NCBI RefSeq assembly: GCF_001573155.1
Contig: NZ_JRWG01000003.1
Location: 124,001 to 188,000 of the forward strand
Direction of reading: 5' to 3'
Source of the DNA: Aequorivita aquimaris
GTDB lineage: Bacteria > Bacteroidota > Bacteroidia > Flavobacteriales > Flavobacteriaceae
Length of the DNA stretch: 64,000 nucleotides
The stretch's first letter is position 1, and every line of letters starts with the position of its first letter. Position numbers and translations under genes: made by a program. The notes under the pieces are model-generated. The model searched no databases and had not been told where the DNA came from. It worked only from the letters and a program-made list of their open reading frames with translations. Of the stretch, positions 34,530-43,900 are shown piece after piece.

Positions 34530-35029
34530 TATAGCAGTGGTTTTAAGGCCGAAAGATAATCAGGCTCTTCACCAATTTCCGGTACTTGCTGACTGTGGAT
34601 TACTTTTCCGTTTTCGTCCAATACCAATACCGCCCTTGAATGTAGGCCGCGCAGGGCGCCACTTGTCATTTCTACTCCATAGTTTTTCCCGAAGTTACCA
34701 TCGCGGAAATCTGATAAATTGGTAACGTTGTTAATTTCTTCGTCGCTCACAAATCGTTTTTGGGCGAAGGGAAGATCTTTTGAAATACAGAGCACTTTGG
34801 TGTTTTTCAATCCCGTTGCCTTTTCATTGAATTTGCGCACTGAGGTTGCACAAACATTTGTATCAATACTCGGAAAAATATTCATGATAACACGGGAGCC
34901 TTTGAAATCTGATAATTTTTTTGAACTCAAGTCCTGTGCCGTCAAATTGAAATCTGGAGCCGTATCGCCCACTTTTGGGAGAGTGCCGGCTGTTTCAATA
35001 TTGTTTCCGCCTAATTTTATGGTTGCCAT
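34529..35029 (-). CDS. tpx: Thiol peroxidase
   Basis: 166 residues from MATIKLGGNNI; the frame extends 19 codons upstream, but that part is not conserved. The peroxidatic cysteine is in FPSIDTNVCATSVRKFNE and the resolving cysteine in VLCISKDLPFA, the standard Tpx (atypical 2-Cys) arrangement. RGLHSRAVLVLDENGKV is the dimer-surface arginine segment. It reduces hydrogen peroxide and organic peroxides with thioredoxin. Coupled to dgkA downstream. A TATCTTTA sequence just upstream may be its -7 box. Confidence 0.95.
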   Translation of the reverse strand: MATIKLGGNNIETAGTLPKVGDTAPDFNLTAQDLSSKKLSDFKGSRVIMNIFPSIDTNVCATSVRKFNEKATGLKNTKVLCISKDLPFAQKRFVSDEEINNVTNLSDFRDGNFGKNYGVEMTSGALRGLHSRAVLVLDENGKVIHSQQVPEIGEEPDYLSALKPLL

Positions 35030-35112
35030 ATTATAGTTTTTAAAGTGAAGCCTAAAGATACGTATTCGGTTTTGCTTAAAATGCAAACAAGTTCTTAAAG
35101 AATTGATTCCCC

Positions 35113-35154
35113 AAAAAAAGAAATCCCTTTTGCAACAATTTTACAAAAGGGATT
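35113..35154 (-). terminator. Rho-independent terminator of the peroxiredoxin operon
   Basis: Perfect 11-bp stem (35122-35132 with 35144-35154) followed on the minus strand by CTTTTTTTGG. It lies 24 bp after the DUF6952 stop and separates that operon from tpx. Confidence 0.88.
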
Positions 35155-35177
35155 CCAATCAAATATTAATCATAAAT

Positions 35178-35426
35178 CTATCGGTCTATCGAACCCAAGA
35201 CTTTTTGGGCAAAAGCATTTGCCGCATCACGCTCGGGCATGCCATCCTCAATCATTTTGTGGACTTCCACCGCTCCGCAAAGATTGGTGATAAGTTCGCC
35301 AATGATATCCATCTCTTCTTCGGTTATTCGGCTGTATTCGCTATACGATTCCAAAACTTCGATACAGTTTTCTATCTGTGCCGTGGAATTGTTTCGCTGA
35401 ATATGTCTAATTACGGGCAACTTCAT
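35178..35426 (-). CDS. DUF6952 family protein
   Basis: 82 residues, fully helical in appearance, with MKLPVIRHIQRNNSTAQIEN, VLESYSEYSRITEEEMDIIGEL and CGAVEVHKMIEDGMPERDAANAF. It matches the short flavobacterial DUF6952 family that regularly follows a peroxiredoxin and a thioredoxin. The function is unknown. Its start overlaps the thioredoxin gene by 20 bp, which argues for co-translation and a linked role in redox defence. One cysteine is present (LCGAVEV), so it could be a redox substrate. Confidence 0.88.
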   Translation of the reverse strand: MKLPVIRHIQRNNSTAQIENCIEVLESYSEYSRITEEEMDIIGELITNLCGAVEVHKMIEDGMPERDAANAFAQKVLGSIDR

Positions 35427-35721
35427 CTACAAGATCTTTTAAAAGTTCAAACTTGTTGGTCTGGACCTGGTTTACCAATTCGCCGTTTTTAAAACTTGCG
35501 AAGGTTGGTAAATTGTCCACATTCGCCATTTTTCTACTTTCAGGGAATTTTTCGGCATCAACCAAAACAAATTTGTAATCTTCAGTTTCTGAAGCCAACT
35601 TCTTAAATTTTGGCTTCATCAATCTGCAATTGCCGCACCAACCTGCCGAAAACTGAACAATTACGTCCTTTTCCTCAGCTACCAGTTGTTGTAGGCTATC
35701 GTCTTTTAATTCAAGTACCAT
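35407..35721 (-). CDS. Thioredoxin family protein
   Basis: 104 residues, a single thioredoxin fold with active site WCGNC instead of the classical WCGPC. The cis-proline segment is NLPTFASFKNG. No signal peptide, so it is cytoplasmic. The proline-to-asparagine change in the redox loop is expected to raise the redox potential and fits a dedicated partner rather than general thioredoxin. It lies 3 bp downstream of the peroxiredoxin gene and is probably its reductant. Confidence 0.93.
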   Translation of the reverse strand: MVLELKDDSLQQLVAEEKDVIVQFSAGWCGNCRLMKPKFKKLASETEDYKFVLVDAEKFPESRKMANVDNLPTFASFKNGELVNQVQTNKFELLKDLVDEVARN

Positions 35722-35724
35722 AAT

Positions 35725-36360
35725 TTAGTTTCTTAAGTAAGTTGCAACACCTTCACGGTTGGCAATCATTGCTTCTTTTCCTTCTTCCCAGTTTGCTGGG
35801 CATACTTCACCTTTTTCCTGTACGTGGGTGTAAGCATCTACCAATCTAATGAACTCGTTTACATTTCTTCCCAAAGGCATATCGTTCACACTTTCGTGGA
35901 AAATTTTTCCTTCTTCGTCAATCAAATAAGTTGCGCGATAGGTTACGTTGTCACCGTCAACCATCAATAAACCAGTTTCCTCATCATAACGCTCATTGGT
36001 AATATCAAGAATTCCAAGGGCATTTGAAAGGTTACGGTTTGTATCTGCAAGCAATGGGTAAGTTACACCTTCAATTCCGCCATTGTCTTTTGGGGTGTTC
36101 AACCAAGCGAAATGTACCTCAGGAGTATCGCAGGATGCACCAATTACCATTGTGTTTCGGTCTTCAAATTTTGAAAGTGCTTCTTGAAAAGAATGGATTT
36201 CGGTTGGGCAAACAAAGGTGAAATCTTTAGGATACCAAAAAAGCAATACTTTTTTCTTATTCTTTTTGGCTTCCTCAAGCACATTAAGCTTGAATGTATC
36301 GCCCATTTCGTTCATTGCATCAACTGAAATGTTGGGGAAAGTTTTTCCTACTAATGACAT
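35725..36360 (-). CDS. Typical 2-Cys peroxiredoxin (AhpC/Prx1 type)
   Basis: 211 residues. Peroxidatic cysteine in FWYPKDFTFVCPTEIHSF, resolving cysteine in GEVCPANWEEG near the C-terminus, and the conserved arginine in GVTYPLLADTNR/YRATYLID. It detoxifies hydrogen peroxide and alkyl hydroperoxides. It heads the three-gene unit peroxiredoxin-thioredoxin-DUF6952 and has its own -7 box at 36398. No AhpF gene is next to it, which supports the linked thioredoxin as electron donor. Confidence 0.95.
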   Translation of the reverse strand: MSLVGKTFPNISVDAMNEMGDTFKLNVLEEAKKNKKKVLLFWYPKDFTFVCPTEIHSFQEALSKFEDRNTMVIGASCDTPEVHFAWLNTPKDNGGIEGVTYPLLADTNRNLSNALGILDITNERYDEETGLLMVDGDNVTYRATYLIDEEGKIFHESVNDMPLGRNVNEFIRLVDAYTHVQEKGEVCPANWEEGKEAMIANREGVATYLRN

Positions 36361-36397
36361 AGTTTTAAATATTTTAAAGGTTAATAATTTTCTATTG

Positions 36398-36405
36398 CAA
36401 AGATA
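36398..36405 (-). promoter_or_regulatory. Putative -7 box for the peroxiredoxin operon
   Basis: TATCTTTG on the minus strand, an exact consensus match, 37 bases before the ATG. Confidence 0.45.
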
Positions 36406-36515
36406 AAAAGTCCTTATGGATAAAGGGGAGGAAGCAAATGTATTAATCTATAAAACCATAGATTTTGGCAATAGGTTGATTTTTTAACAATAGAAAATTA
36501 CTATCAAAAAAATAG

Positions 36516-38009
36516 TTATGCTTTTGCCGGAGTAGCTAACTCCCTGATCTTAATTCTAAAAGCTGCAAAAAGCAAGGTCATAAACGGACTTAACCAATTA
36601 AAGATGGCATAGCCAGCATAGTGAAGCGTATCAACCCCCAATACACCACTGTGGTATGCGCCACAAGTATTCCAAGGTACCAATACAGAAGTTACCGTTC
36701 CCGAATCTTCCAAAGTTCGGGAGAGGTTTTCAGGCGCTAAACCTTTGTCCCTAAAGGCTTTTGCATACATTTTACCGGGAACAACGATTGCCAGATATTG
36801 GTCGCTGGCGGTAAGGTTTAGCGCGAGACAACTGGCTACAGTACTAGCAAAAAGCCCGAAGGTTGTGTGAAACAATTTCAGTAATGCCTTGCTGATTGCC
36901 GCTAATGCACCAATGGCATCCATAATTCCACCAAAAACCATTGCGCATAATATAAGCCAAATAGTGTTTAACATTCCAGACATACCCCCTGCGGAGAAGA
37001 GATCCTTTAAAGCTTCATTTTCTGTAGGGATGGCGCTATCTACAGTTATTGCGTTCATTATTCCTTTATAGCCATTTTCAAAAGTAAGGGAAGACCCGCC
37101 CCCAATTGAAGCCACAATATCCGGTTGAAATATTAATGCCGCAACTGCGCCTAAAAGAGTTCCTATAAGCAGGGCTATTAGTGGAGCGGTTTTTTTCACA
37201 ATTAAAAATATAACAACAATAGGTACTATAAATAACCAAGGGCTCACATTTATGGAATCCTTTACAGCGGCGAGAATTAGATGGGTATCTGCTGTTCCTG
37301 ACGTATCCAAGTTTAGACCGATAATTATGAAAACTATCAAAGTAACAATCAACGTTGGAACTGTGGTATAAAGCATGTATCTAATATGTGTGAACAAATC
37401 TGTGCCTGCCATTGCAGGGGCAAGGTTTGTGGTATCACTTAAAGGTGAAATCTTATCGCCAAAATAGGCTCCCGAAAGAATGGCGCCTGCGGTCATTCCT
37501 ATAGAAATGTCCAATGCATTTGCAATACCTACAAGTGCAATACCCACAGTAGCTGAAGTAGTCCAACTACTTCCGGTAGCCACGGAGATAATGGCGCAAA
37601 TAATTACACAAGAGGCCAGGAATATTGTTGGATTTAAAATTTGAAGACCGTAATAAATCATTGTGGGAATAATGCCGCTAATAAGCCAAGTTCCGGCTAA
37701 TGCCCCTACCAATAATAAAATTAAAATAGCCCCTGCGGTCGATTTTATGTTGATCGCCACTTCCTCCAGCATTTGGTCAAATTTCACCTTGTTGAAAAAA
37801 CCCACAATGGCCGCCACGGCACCGCCCATTAAGAGAATGAATTGGTTACTTCCGTCCAAAGCGCTATCGCCATAGGCATAAAACACATTATAAAATAGCA
37901 TCCCAATAAGTGCAAAAACAGGAATGAGCGCCTCCCAAATATTCAGTTCAACGTTTTCAACTATCTGATCGTCTTTTGGGTCGGTGGGCTTAATGTCTTG
38001 ACTTTGCAT
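36516..38009 (-). CDS. nhaC: NhaC family Na+/H+ antiporter
   Basis: 497 residues with about 11-12 membrane segments. Conserved parts are ATGSSWTTSATVGIALVGIA, the polar AYFGDKISPLSDTTNLAPA (ion-path DKxSPxSDTT motif), and a C-terminal GTVTSVLVPWNTCGAYHSGVLG. It exchanges sodium for protons across the inner membrane; NhaC members can also exchange malate or lactate. Such an antiporter fits a marine or saline habitat. It is monocistronic and reads leftward from the palindromic repeat at 38068. Confidence 0.94.
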   Translation of the reverse strand: MQSQDIKPTDPKDDQIVENVELNIWEALIPVFALIGMLFYNVFYAYGDSALDGSNQFILLMGGAVAAIVGFFNKVKFDQMLEEVAINIKSTAGAILILLLVGALAGTWLISGIIPTMIYYGLQILNPTIFLASCVIICAIISVATGSSWTTSATVGIALVGIANALDISIGMTAGAILSGAYFGDKISPLSDTTNLAPAMAGTDLFTHIRYMLYTTVPTLIVTLIVFIIIGLNLDTSGTADTHLILAAVKDSINVSPWLFIVPIVVIFLIVKKTAPLIALLIGTLLGAVAALIFQPDIVASIGGGSSLTFENGYKGIMNAITVDSAIPTENEALKDLFSAGGMSGMLNTIWLILCAMVFGGIMDAIGALAAISKALLKLFHTTFGLFASTVASCLALNLTASDQYLAIVVPGKMYAKAFRDKGLAPENLSRTLEDSGTVTSVLVPWNTCGAYHSGVLGVDTLHYAGYAIFNWLSPFMTLLFAAFRIKIRELATPAKA

Positions 38010-38067
38010 AGGGAAATTTTAAAATGGAATGTAATGTTACGATTTTGTATATTATTAAACAAATATC

Positions 38068-38095
38068 GTAGGCGCGCGATTAATCGCGCGCCTAC
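38068..38095. repeat. GC-rich perfect palindrome (REP-like)
   Basis: A 28-bp perfect palindrome with half-site GTAGGCGCGCGATT, symmetrical about the AT step at its centre. It stands out sharply against the AT-rich surroundings. It covers the last codons and stop of the trans-sulfuration gene, so it may also act as its terminator. A sequence of the same design recurs at 51692. Confidence 0.85.
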
Positions 38096-39294
38096 ATGTT
38101 GATTCCAACTTGCACCATACATTCCCGCATCATCTTATAGGTGCGCTCAATATCGTTGTCCAGACCTATACTGAAACGTATCAACCCATCGCTAAGTCCC
38201 ATTTCCTTTTGTTCCTCTTCGGGAATTTCAGAGGAAGTTGAAGAACCCGGCGCGCTAAAAAGCGTTTTGTAAAAACCAAGACTCACGGCCAAGTATCCTA
38301 AATTGCGTTCCTGCATCAATTCCATCAATTCGTTAGCTTTATCAATTCCGCCTACGTCAATGGTCAACATTCCTCCAAAACCGTATTCCTCGTTCATCAT
38401 TTTTTTGAAAAGCTCGTGGCCGTTATGCGATTTCAATCCCGGATACACCGTTTTTAAACCATCGGCCTCAAATTTTTCAGCTAAATACAAGGCGTTTTCA
38501 CTGTGCTGTTTTATTCGAATGTGAAGCGTTCGCAAATTTTTCAGAATAGAAGCTGCACGAAGGCTATCCATTGCGGGGCCAAGCAACATGTTTGCGCCAT
38601 CGTTCACATTGCGCAAACTATCTATAAATTCCTGAGTTCCACAAGTCACGCCTCCCATAGTATCACTGCTTCCGTTGATGAATTTGGTCAAACTATGTAA
38701 AACAACATCGGCTCCCAATTTTGCAGGAGAAATACTCAAAGGCGAAAAGGTATTGTCAACCAACAATTGCAGGCCGTGCTTTTTCGCAATTTTTGAAAGG
38801 GCTTCAATATCCGCAATTTCCAAAAGTGGATTACTTACGGTTTCACAGTATATAATTTTTGTGTTTTCAGTGATTGAATTTTCAACTTCATCCAATTTTG
38901 TAATATCCACAAACGAAGTTTCAATATTCAACCGTGGCGCAAAGTTTTTCAGAAAAGCGTATGTTCCTCCATAAATAGTTCTACTGGAAACAATATGGTC
39001 GCCCGCTTTACAAAGCTGAAGAATTGCAGGGGTAATTGCACCCATTCCGCTTGCGGCAACATTTGCCGTTTCCGTTCCTTCCATTGCCGCCAAAGCTTGG
39101 CCTAAATAGAGATTGGAAGGAGTAGAGTGGCGGGAATATAAATAACAGCCGTCCGCATTGCCTTCAAAAGTATCGAACATCGTTTTTGCGGAAAGAAACG
39201 TATAGGTGGAAGAATCTGAAATGGAAGGATTAACACCTCCAAATTCGCCAAAGTATTGTAAATCCTGAATTTTGTCTGCTGGTTTAAAAGCCAT
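38092..39294 (-). CDS. PLP-dependent trans-sulfuration enzyme (methionine gamma-lyase / cystathionine gamma-synthase family)
   Basis: 400 residues from MAFKPADKIQD; the frame is open 22 codons further upstream but that part is unlike the family. The PLP lysine lies in DVVLHSLTKFINGSSDTMGG; substrate and cofactor contacts include SRHSTPSNLYLGQALAAMEGTE and SGMGAITPAILQL. The family handles sulfur amino acids; FGGVNPSISDSSTYTF and the N-terminus resemble Bacteroidota methionine gamma-lyase-like proteins, but substrate cannot be fixed by eye. The C-terminal stop falls inside the GC-rich palindrome. Confidence 0.9.
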   Translation of the reverse strand: MAFKPADKIQDLQYFGEFGGVNPSISDSSTYTFLSAKTMFDTFEGNADGCYLYSRHSTPSNLYLGQALAAMEGTETANVAASGMGAITPAILQLCKAGDHIVSSRTIYGGTYAFLKNFAPRLNIETSFVDITKLDEVENSITENTKIIYCETVSNPLLEIADIEALSKIAKKHGLQLLVDNTFSPLSISPAKLGADVVLHSLTKFINGSSDTMGGVTCGTQEFIDSLRNVNDGANMLLGPAMDSLRAASILKNLRTLHIRIKQHSENALYLAEKFEADGLKTVYPGLKSHNGHELFKKMMNEEYGFGGMLTIDVGGIDKANELMELMQERNLGYLAVSLGFYKTLFSAPGSSTSSEIPEEEQKEMGLSDGLIRFSIGLDNDIERTYKMMRECMVQVGINM

Positions 39295-39436
39295 GATAGT
39301 TATTTTAGGTTGTTTGGCAAATTTGCGAAAAATTAAAGGAGTGGTAAAATTATAAGCCATTTCCTTTTCTAAATTTAGTTTTCAGAATTGCCAAAACTTT
39401 ATTGATTATAACTTTTACTATCTAAGCTTTAACTGT

Positions 39437-39444
39437 TAAATTTG
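39437..39444 (+). promoter_or_regulatory. Putative -7 box for lpdA
   Basis: TAAATTTG matches TAnnTTTG exactly, 25 bases before the ATG. Confidence 0.4.
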
Positions 39445-39469
39445 CACTTCAATTTAAAAGAAATACTTT

Positions 39470-40873
39470 ATGAGCACTTATGATGTAGCAGTAATTGGTT
39501 CGGGTCCCGGTGGCTATGTTGCCGCAATCCGTTGCGCACAATTGGGAATGAAAACCGCAATCATTGAAAAATATGACGTTTTGGGCGGAACTTGTCTAAA
39601 CGTAGGTTGTATTCCAAGCAAGGCATTACTAGATTCTTCACATCATTACGAAGATGCCATGAAGCATTTTGAGGAGCACGGCATTGAAATTACGGGCGAT
39701 ATAAAGTTGAATTTGAAAAAAATGATAGAGCGCAAAGCTTCGGTTGTGGATCAAACCACCAAAGGGATTGCGTTTTTGATGGATAAAAACAAAATTGACG
39801 TTTTCACCGGAATGGGCGCTTTTAAGGATGCCACCCATATTGAAATCACCAACGGAAAGAAAAAGGAAACCATTGAAGCGAAAAATACCATTATTGCAAC
39901 GGGAAGTAAACCCGCGACACTTCCTTTTATAAAACTGGATAAAGACCGAATTATCACTTCAACCGAAGCTTTAAATATGAAAGAGGTTCCAAAACACCTT
40001 ATCGTTATTGGCGGTGGTGTGATTGGTTTGGAACTTGGTCAGGTTTATAACCGTTTGGGTGCTGAGGTTTCCGTAGTGGAATATATGGACCGAATTATCC
40101 CAACGATGGATTCTGCACAAAGCAAGGAATTGATGAAGGTGATGAAGAAACAGGGTGTGAAATTTTACGTTTCGCATAAAGTTTCCGCAGTTTCCAAAAA
40201 AGGAAAGGAAGTTACCGTTACTGCTACCGATAAAAATGATAAAGAAGTAACTTTCAAAGGCGATTACTGCTTGGTTTCCGTAGGAAGAAAGCCTTATACG
40301 GAAGGTCTTAAAGCTGAAAACGCAGGCGTTAAAATCACCGAGCGCGGAATGATTGATGTTAACGACCAACTGCAAACCAACATTAAAAATATTTACGCCA
40401 TTGGCGATGTGGTTCGTGGGGCAATGCTTGCGCACAAGGCTTCGGAAGAAGGTGTTATGGTTGCTGAAATTATAGCTGGACAAAAGCCACATATTGATTA
40501 CAATTTAATTCCGGGAGTGGTTTACACATGGCCGGAAGTTGCTTCCGTAGGGAAAACCGAAGAGCAACTTAAGGATGCGAAAGTAGAATACAAAAGCGGG
40601 CAGTTCCCGATGCGCGCTTTGGGAAGAAGCCGTGCAAGTGGCGATACCGATGGTTTTGTAAAAATTCTTTCCGATAAAAAAACCGATGAGGTGCTTGGAG
40701 TACATATGGTGGGCGCGCGTGTCGCCGATTTAATCGCTGAAGCCGTTACCGCAATGGAATTCCGTGCAAGCGCCGAGGATATTTCCAGAATGAGCCACGC
40801 ACACCCTACGTATGCAGAGGCTGTGAAGGAAGCCGCCCTTGCCGCTACGGATGATAGAGCGTTACACATTTAA
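39470..40873 (+). CDS. lpdA: Dihydrolipoyl dehydrogenase (E3)
   Basis: 467 residues, normal length. FAD-binding GSGPGGYVAAIRCAQLG at the N-terminus, redox-active disulphide GGTCLNVGCIPSKALL, NAD-binding GGGVIGLELGQVYNRLG, second FAD motif IYAIGDVVRGAMLAHKA, and the C-terminal catalytic His-Glu pair in SHAHPTYAEAVKEA. It reoxidises lipoamide in the pyruvate, 2-oxoglutarate and branched-chain dehydrogenase complexes and in glycine cleavage. It is monocistronic, as is common for a shared E3. Confidence 0.97.
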   Translation: MSTYDVAVIGSGPGGYVAAIRCAQLGMKTAIIEKYDVLGGTCLNVGCIPSKALLDSSHHYEDAMKHFEEHGIEITGDIKLNLKKMIERKASVVDQTTKGIAFLMDKNKIDVFTGMGAFKDATHIEITNGKKKETIEAKNTIIATGSKPATLPFIKLDKDRIITSTEALNMKEVPKHLIVIGGGVIGLELGQVYNRLGAEVSVVEYMDRIIPTMDSAQSKELMKVMKKQGVKFYVSHKVSAVSKKGKEVTVTATDKNDKEVTFKGDYCLVSVGRKPYTEGLKAENAGVKITERGMIDVNDQLQTNIKNIYAIGDVVRGAMLAHKASEEGVMVAEIIAGQKPHIDYNLIPGVVYTWPEVASVGKTEEQLKDAKVEYKSGQFPMRALGRSRASGDTDGFVKILSDKKTDEVLGVHMVGARVADLIAEAVTAMEFRASAEDISRMSHAHPTYAEAVKEAALAATDDRALHI

Positions 40874-40892
40874 ATCTTTAAAGTTTAGTCAA

Positions 40893-40926
40893 AAAAAAGT
40901 CCCGCCGAAGCGGGATTTTTTGTTTT
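40893..40926. terminator. Bidirectional terminator
   Basis: Stem AGTCCCGC / GCGGGATT with a CGAA loop (a stable tetraloop) and runs of A before and T after. It separates the convergent lpdA and TraB-like genes. Confidence 0.92.
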
Positions 40927-40937
40927 TTGAAAAGTTA

Positions 40938-43900
40938 TTATTCAGTTTCAGAATTTTCAGACTTAACCTTATCATTTATAGTTTTTGTGGCCTGCGCTTT
41001 CCAGTCTTCTTCAACGGTTTCCCAATCGGTAAAGGATTTTGCCATTTCAAATTCTGAAAAATTGATAGGGGTTTTCTCAACTATACCTACATATTTTTCT
41101 GTTCCGTCAGCTTCCTCTGTATCTTCTTCGCTTATTTCCCCATAGGAAAAAGTAAATACAAAATAATTTTTTTCGCCAACAGTTACTTCACCTAAATAGT
41201 CAAAAATATTTGGATAGCCGTCGTAATCATCTCCAACATAATTATAAAGTGAAAGTTTTGCAAATTCCTGTGGCTCTAGATATACTTTGGGGATTGATTT
41301 ACTATTATCAGTTTTAACCAAACTTTCCATCAACTCAAACCGAACATACATATCTTCAAAAGCTTCGTTCAGTGTTTGTGGTTCAATTTCTACATTCAAC
41401 TTTGTTGCTGCCATGAGTGCTTGTGCTTGAAGCCATTTACTGTCCTTGAATTGTTCAGACATAAGCTTCAATGTTTTTACTACTTCTTCGGGCTTATTTT
41501 CAAATTCCTTTGAAAATTCAATGTAGCTATACATTAGGCCTTCATTTATATGGTGGTTGTTCTTTCGAGCTATTGTATCTAAATAGGTTGTCACGTCCTG
41601 ATACATATATGAGAGCAACTTGTTCTTTAGCAAAGGCATTTTGTTTCCATACACGCTGTCGTTTGAAATATTATAGGCATAAATAGAAGCTATACCATCC
41701 CTGTAATCATTAATGTCTGTAAGTTTGGCCAATTGGGCATCGTGATTGACAAAAAGTGATAAGGTATCTGAGAGCGTGGTCATTATATCATAACCATTAA
41801 CATCTTTACGTTCAAGTTTATGATTTTCTAAAAGGTCAAAATAGGTTGTTTCTGCATTTTTGTTTTTAAGCCTCAACATTTGCTCAAGAATTTCCATGCG
41901 TGCGTGGTGGCTGCTTTTTTTATTTTTATAAAAGTCCGTGAAAGTTTTGAGGGTTTCTGGTTTCTCTAGATCGGTCAAGGCACCGATTATATAATATTTT
42001 GTACCATAATAAATAGAGTCATCTTTGAATTCGCGTTTTAAGTTCTTCTCAAGAAGTTTATATTCAGAAGCATCAAATTCATAATAATTCAGGGCGCCTT
42101 TCCCTTCTGCAAATTTTATGGAGTCTTTGGATTTTAGGTTTTTAAAGATTAAATCGGCTTTGGAGGCTGTAAGATCAAAATTATTGGAACTTTTCTTTAT
42201 TCCCAGTGAGTTGAAAAATCTATCTACCCGTGGTTTATCTATTTCTTCATCGCCCAAATAAGTTAAAAAAAGAAGAATTGAATCGTCATCCAGCAATAAC
42301 TTCATTCTTTGTTTTACGTGGGTATTTTGGTTGTTCATTCTGATTGCACGTGCTGGTTTTCCACCCATTGTGATGTTTACATTACTTACAATGGTATCGT
42401 CATATTCAGTAAGTAGTTCGGCATAATCGTCATAAAATTGTTGAAGGGATTTTTTGCGATAATATGGTTTTAATTTTATGTGCTGGACCAGATAGGTTCC
42501 AGAGGTGGTGGGATCTAAAGAGCTATAGTTTTTCACATAGCTATATTCTGAATATTCATCCTGAATTTCTTCCTTGACAATTACTGTTTTACTGGGAGCT
42601 TTAAATGAATACTTATCTTGGATATTTATAATGGTGTCGAAAGAAGCCTCTGCGTATGGTAAAAATTTAAAGGAATTGAAAAACAAATCGTCTTCCGAAA
42701 TTTTATCATCTTCATTATATTTTTGGGCCATTAACAAATAGGTCCTGTTACCTCTCAAAATAAGTTTTGCTACGGTATGGAATTTATCAGAAAATAAAAG
42801 CTCGTATTTTTTTCCCTCATTACCATCTATCATTATGTCTTGGGGTTCTTTCAGAAAAGTTCCATTCTCTTTGAAATAGTTATCAAAATAATCAAAGTAG
42901 CTTTCTTTTTCGTCCAAATAATACCCTACTGGCTGATCGTTATAACGAAGCAAATAAACAGCTTTATTAGCTTTATCCTCTGCAGAAAAAATATTAATAA
43001 TATAAGGCGAATCTTTATCACCGTTAGGATTATCACTTGTCTGGCTGCGATCATGAATTTTACCAGGAACCTCTACACTGTAAGCGCCCATACGGTCTGT
43101 ATGGTTTTGCCACACCGATGCTTCTATTTTGGGAGCAAATAGTTCCACGGAATCAAAAAAAGCGTTTGCATATACTGAAGTGATTTCCTCTAAAGTATTT
43201 TCGGTCATAAAAGTATAGATTATTTTATCTTTAAAAACAACCTGCAAACGTGTGTAGATTTCTGCTTTTTTGATCAAAACTTCTGTAAAGTCAACTCCAT
43301 CTTTCACAAAGGTATTCCTACTAATAATGGAGTCTGTATCCTTTTGGGTTTGGGTATTTATAATATTTTCAACAAAATCATAACCCTCTTTTAAAATTTG
43401 ATTTCTTAAGTCTGCGACCATGTACACAAAAGTGCCGCCATAAATGAGGTCGGTACTGGTCATGGCGTTTATGGTTTCGGTAATTTCAACAGGTACCGCT
43501 TTACTGGGCGTTAAAACACTGTACCCTAAAAAATCATTCCTATCCATAACCCATCTATCTAGGTCTGGAGCAATTTCGTACTGTTGTTCGTAATCATTAA
43601 AAGTTGCATCTACTTTATTTACCTGGTATCCATTTTCGCGAAGTAGGGTAATCAAACCATTTTCACCTGGCAAATGTGCTGCACCCACAGCCGCAAATAT
43701 GCTATGGGTTTTCATAATTTCATCCAAACTGTTAAACATGACGTTGTTCCTTTTTGTCATGATAGAATCGTTAGCCTGGCTATCACTAATGTAGTTCCAA
43801 ATTTTTTCTAAATCTCCTTCGTAATAAAGCTCTGTTATTTTATCAAATTCATTATTTTTTTTATCTCCCGCATTGTCAAGAATAGACAGAATACTTTCCC

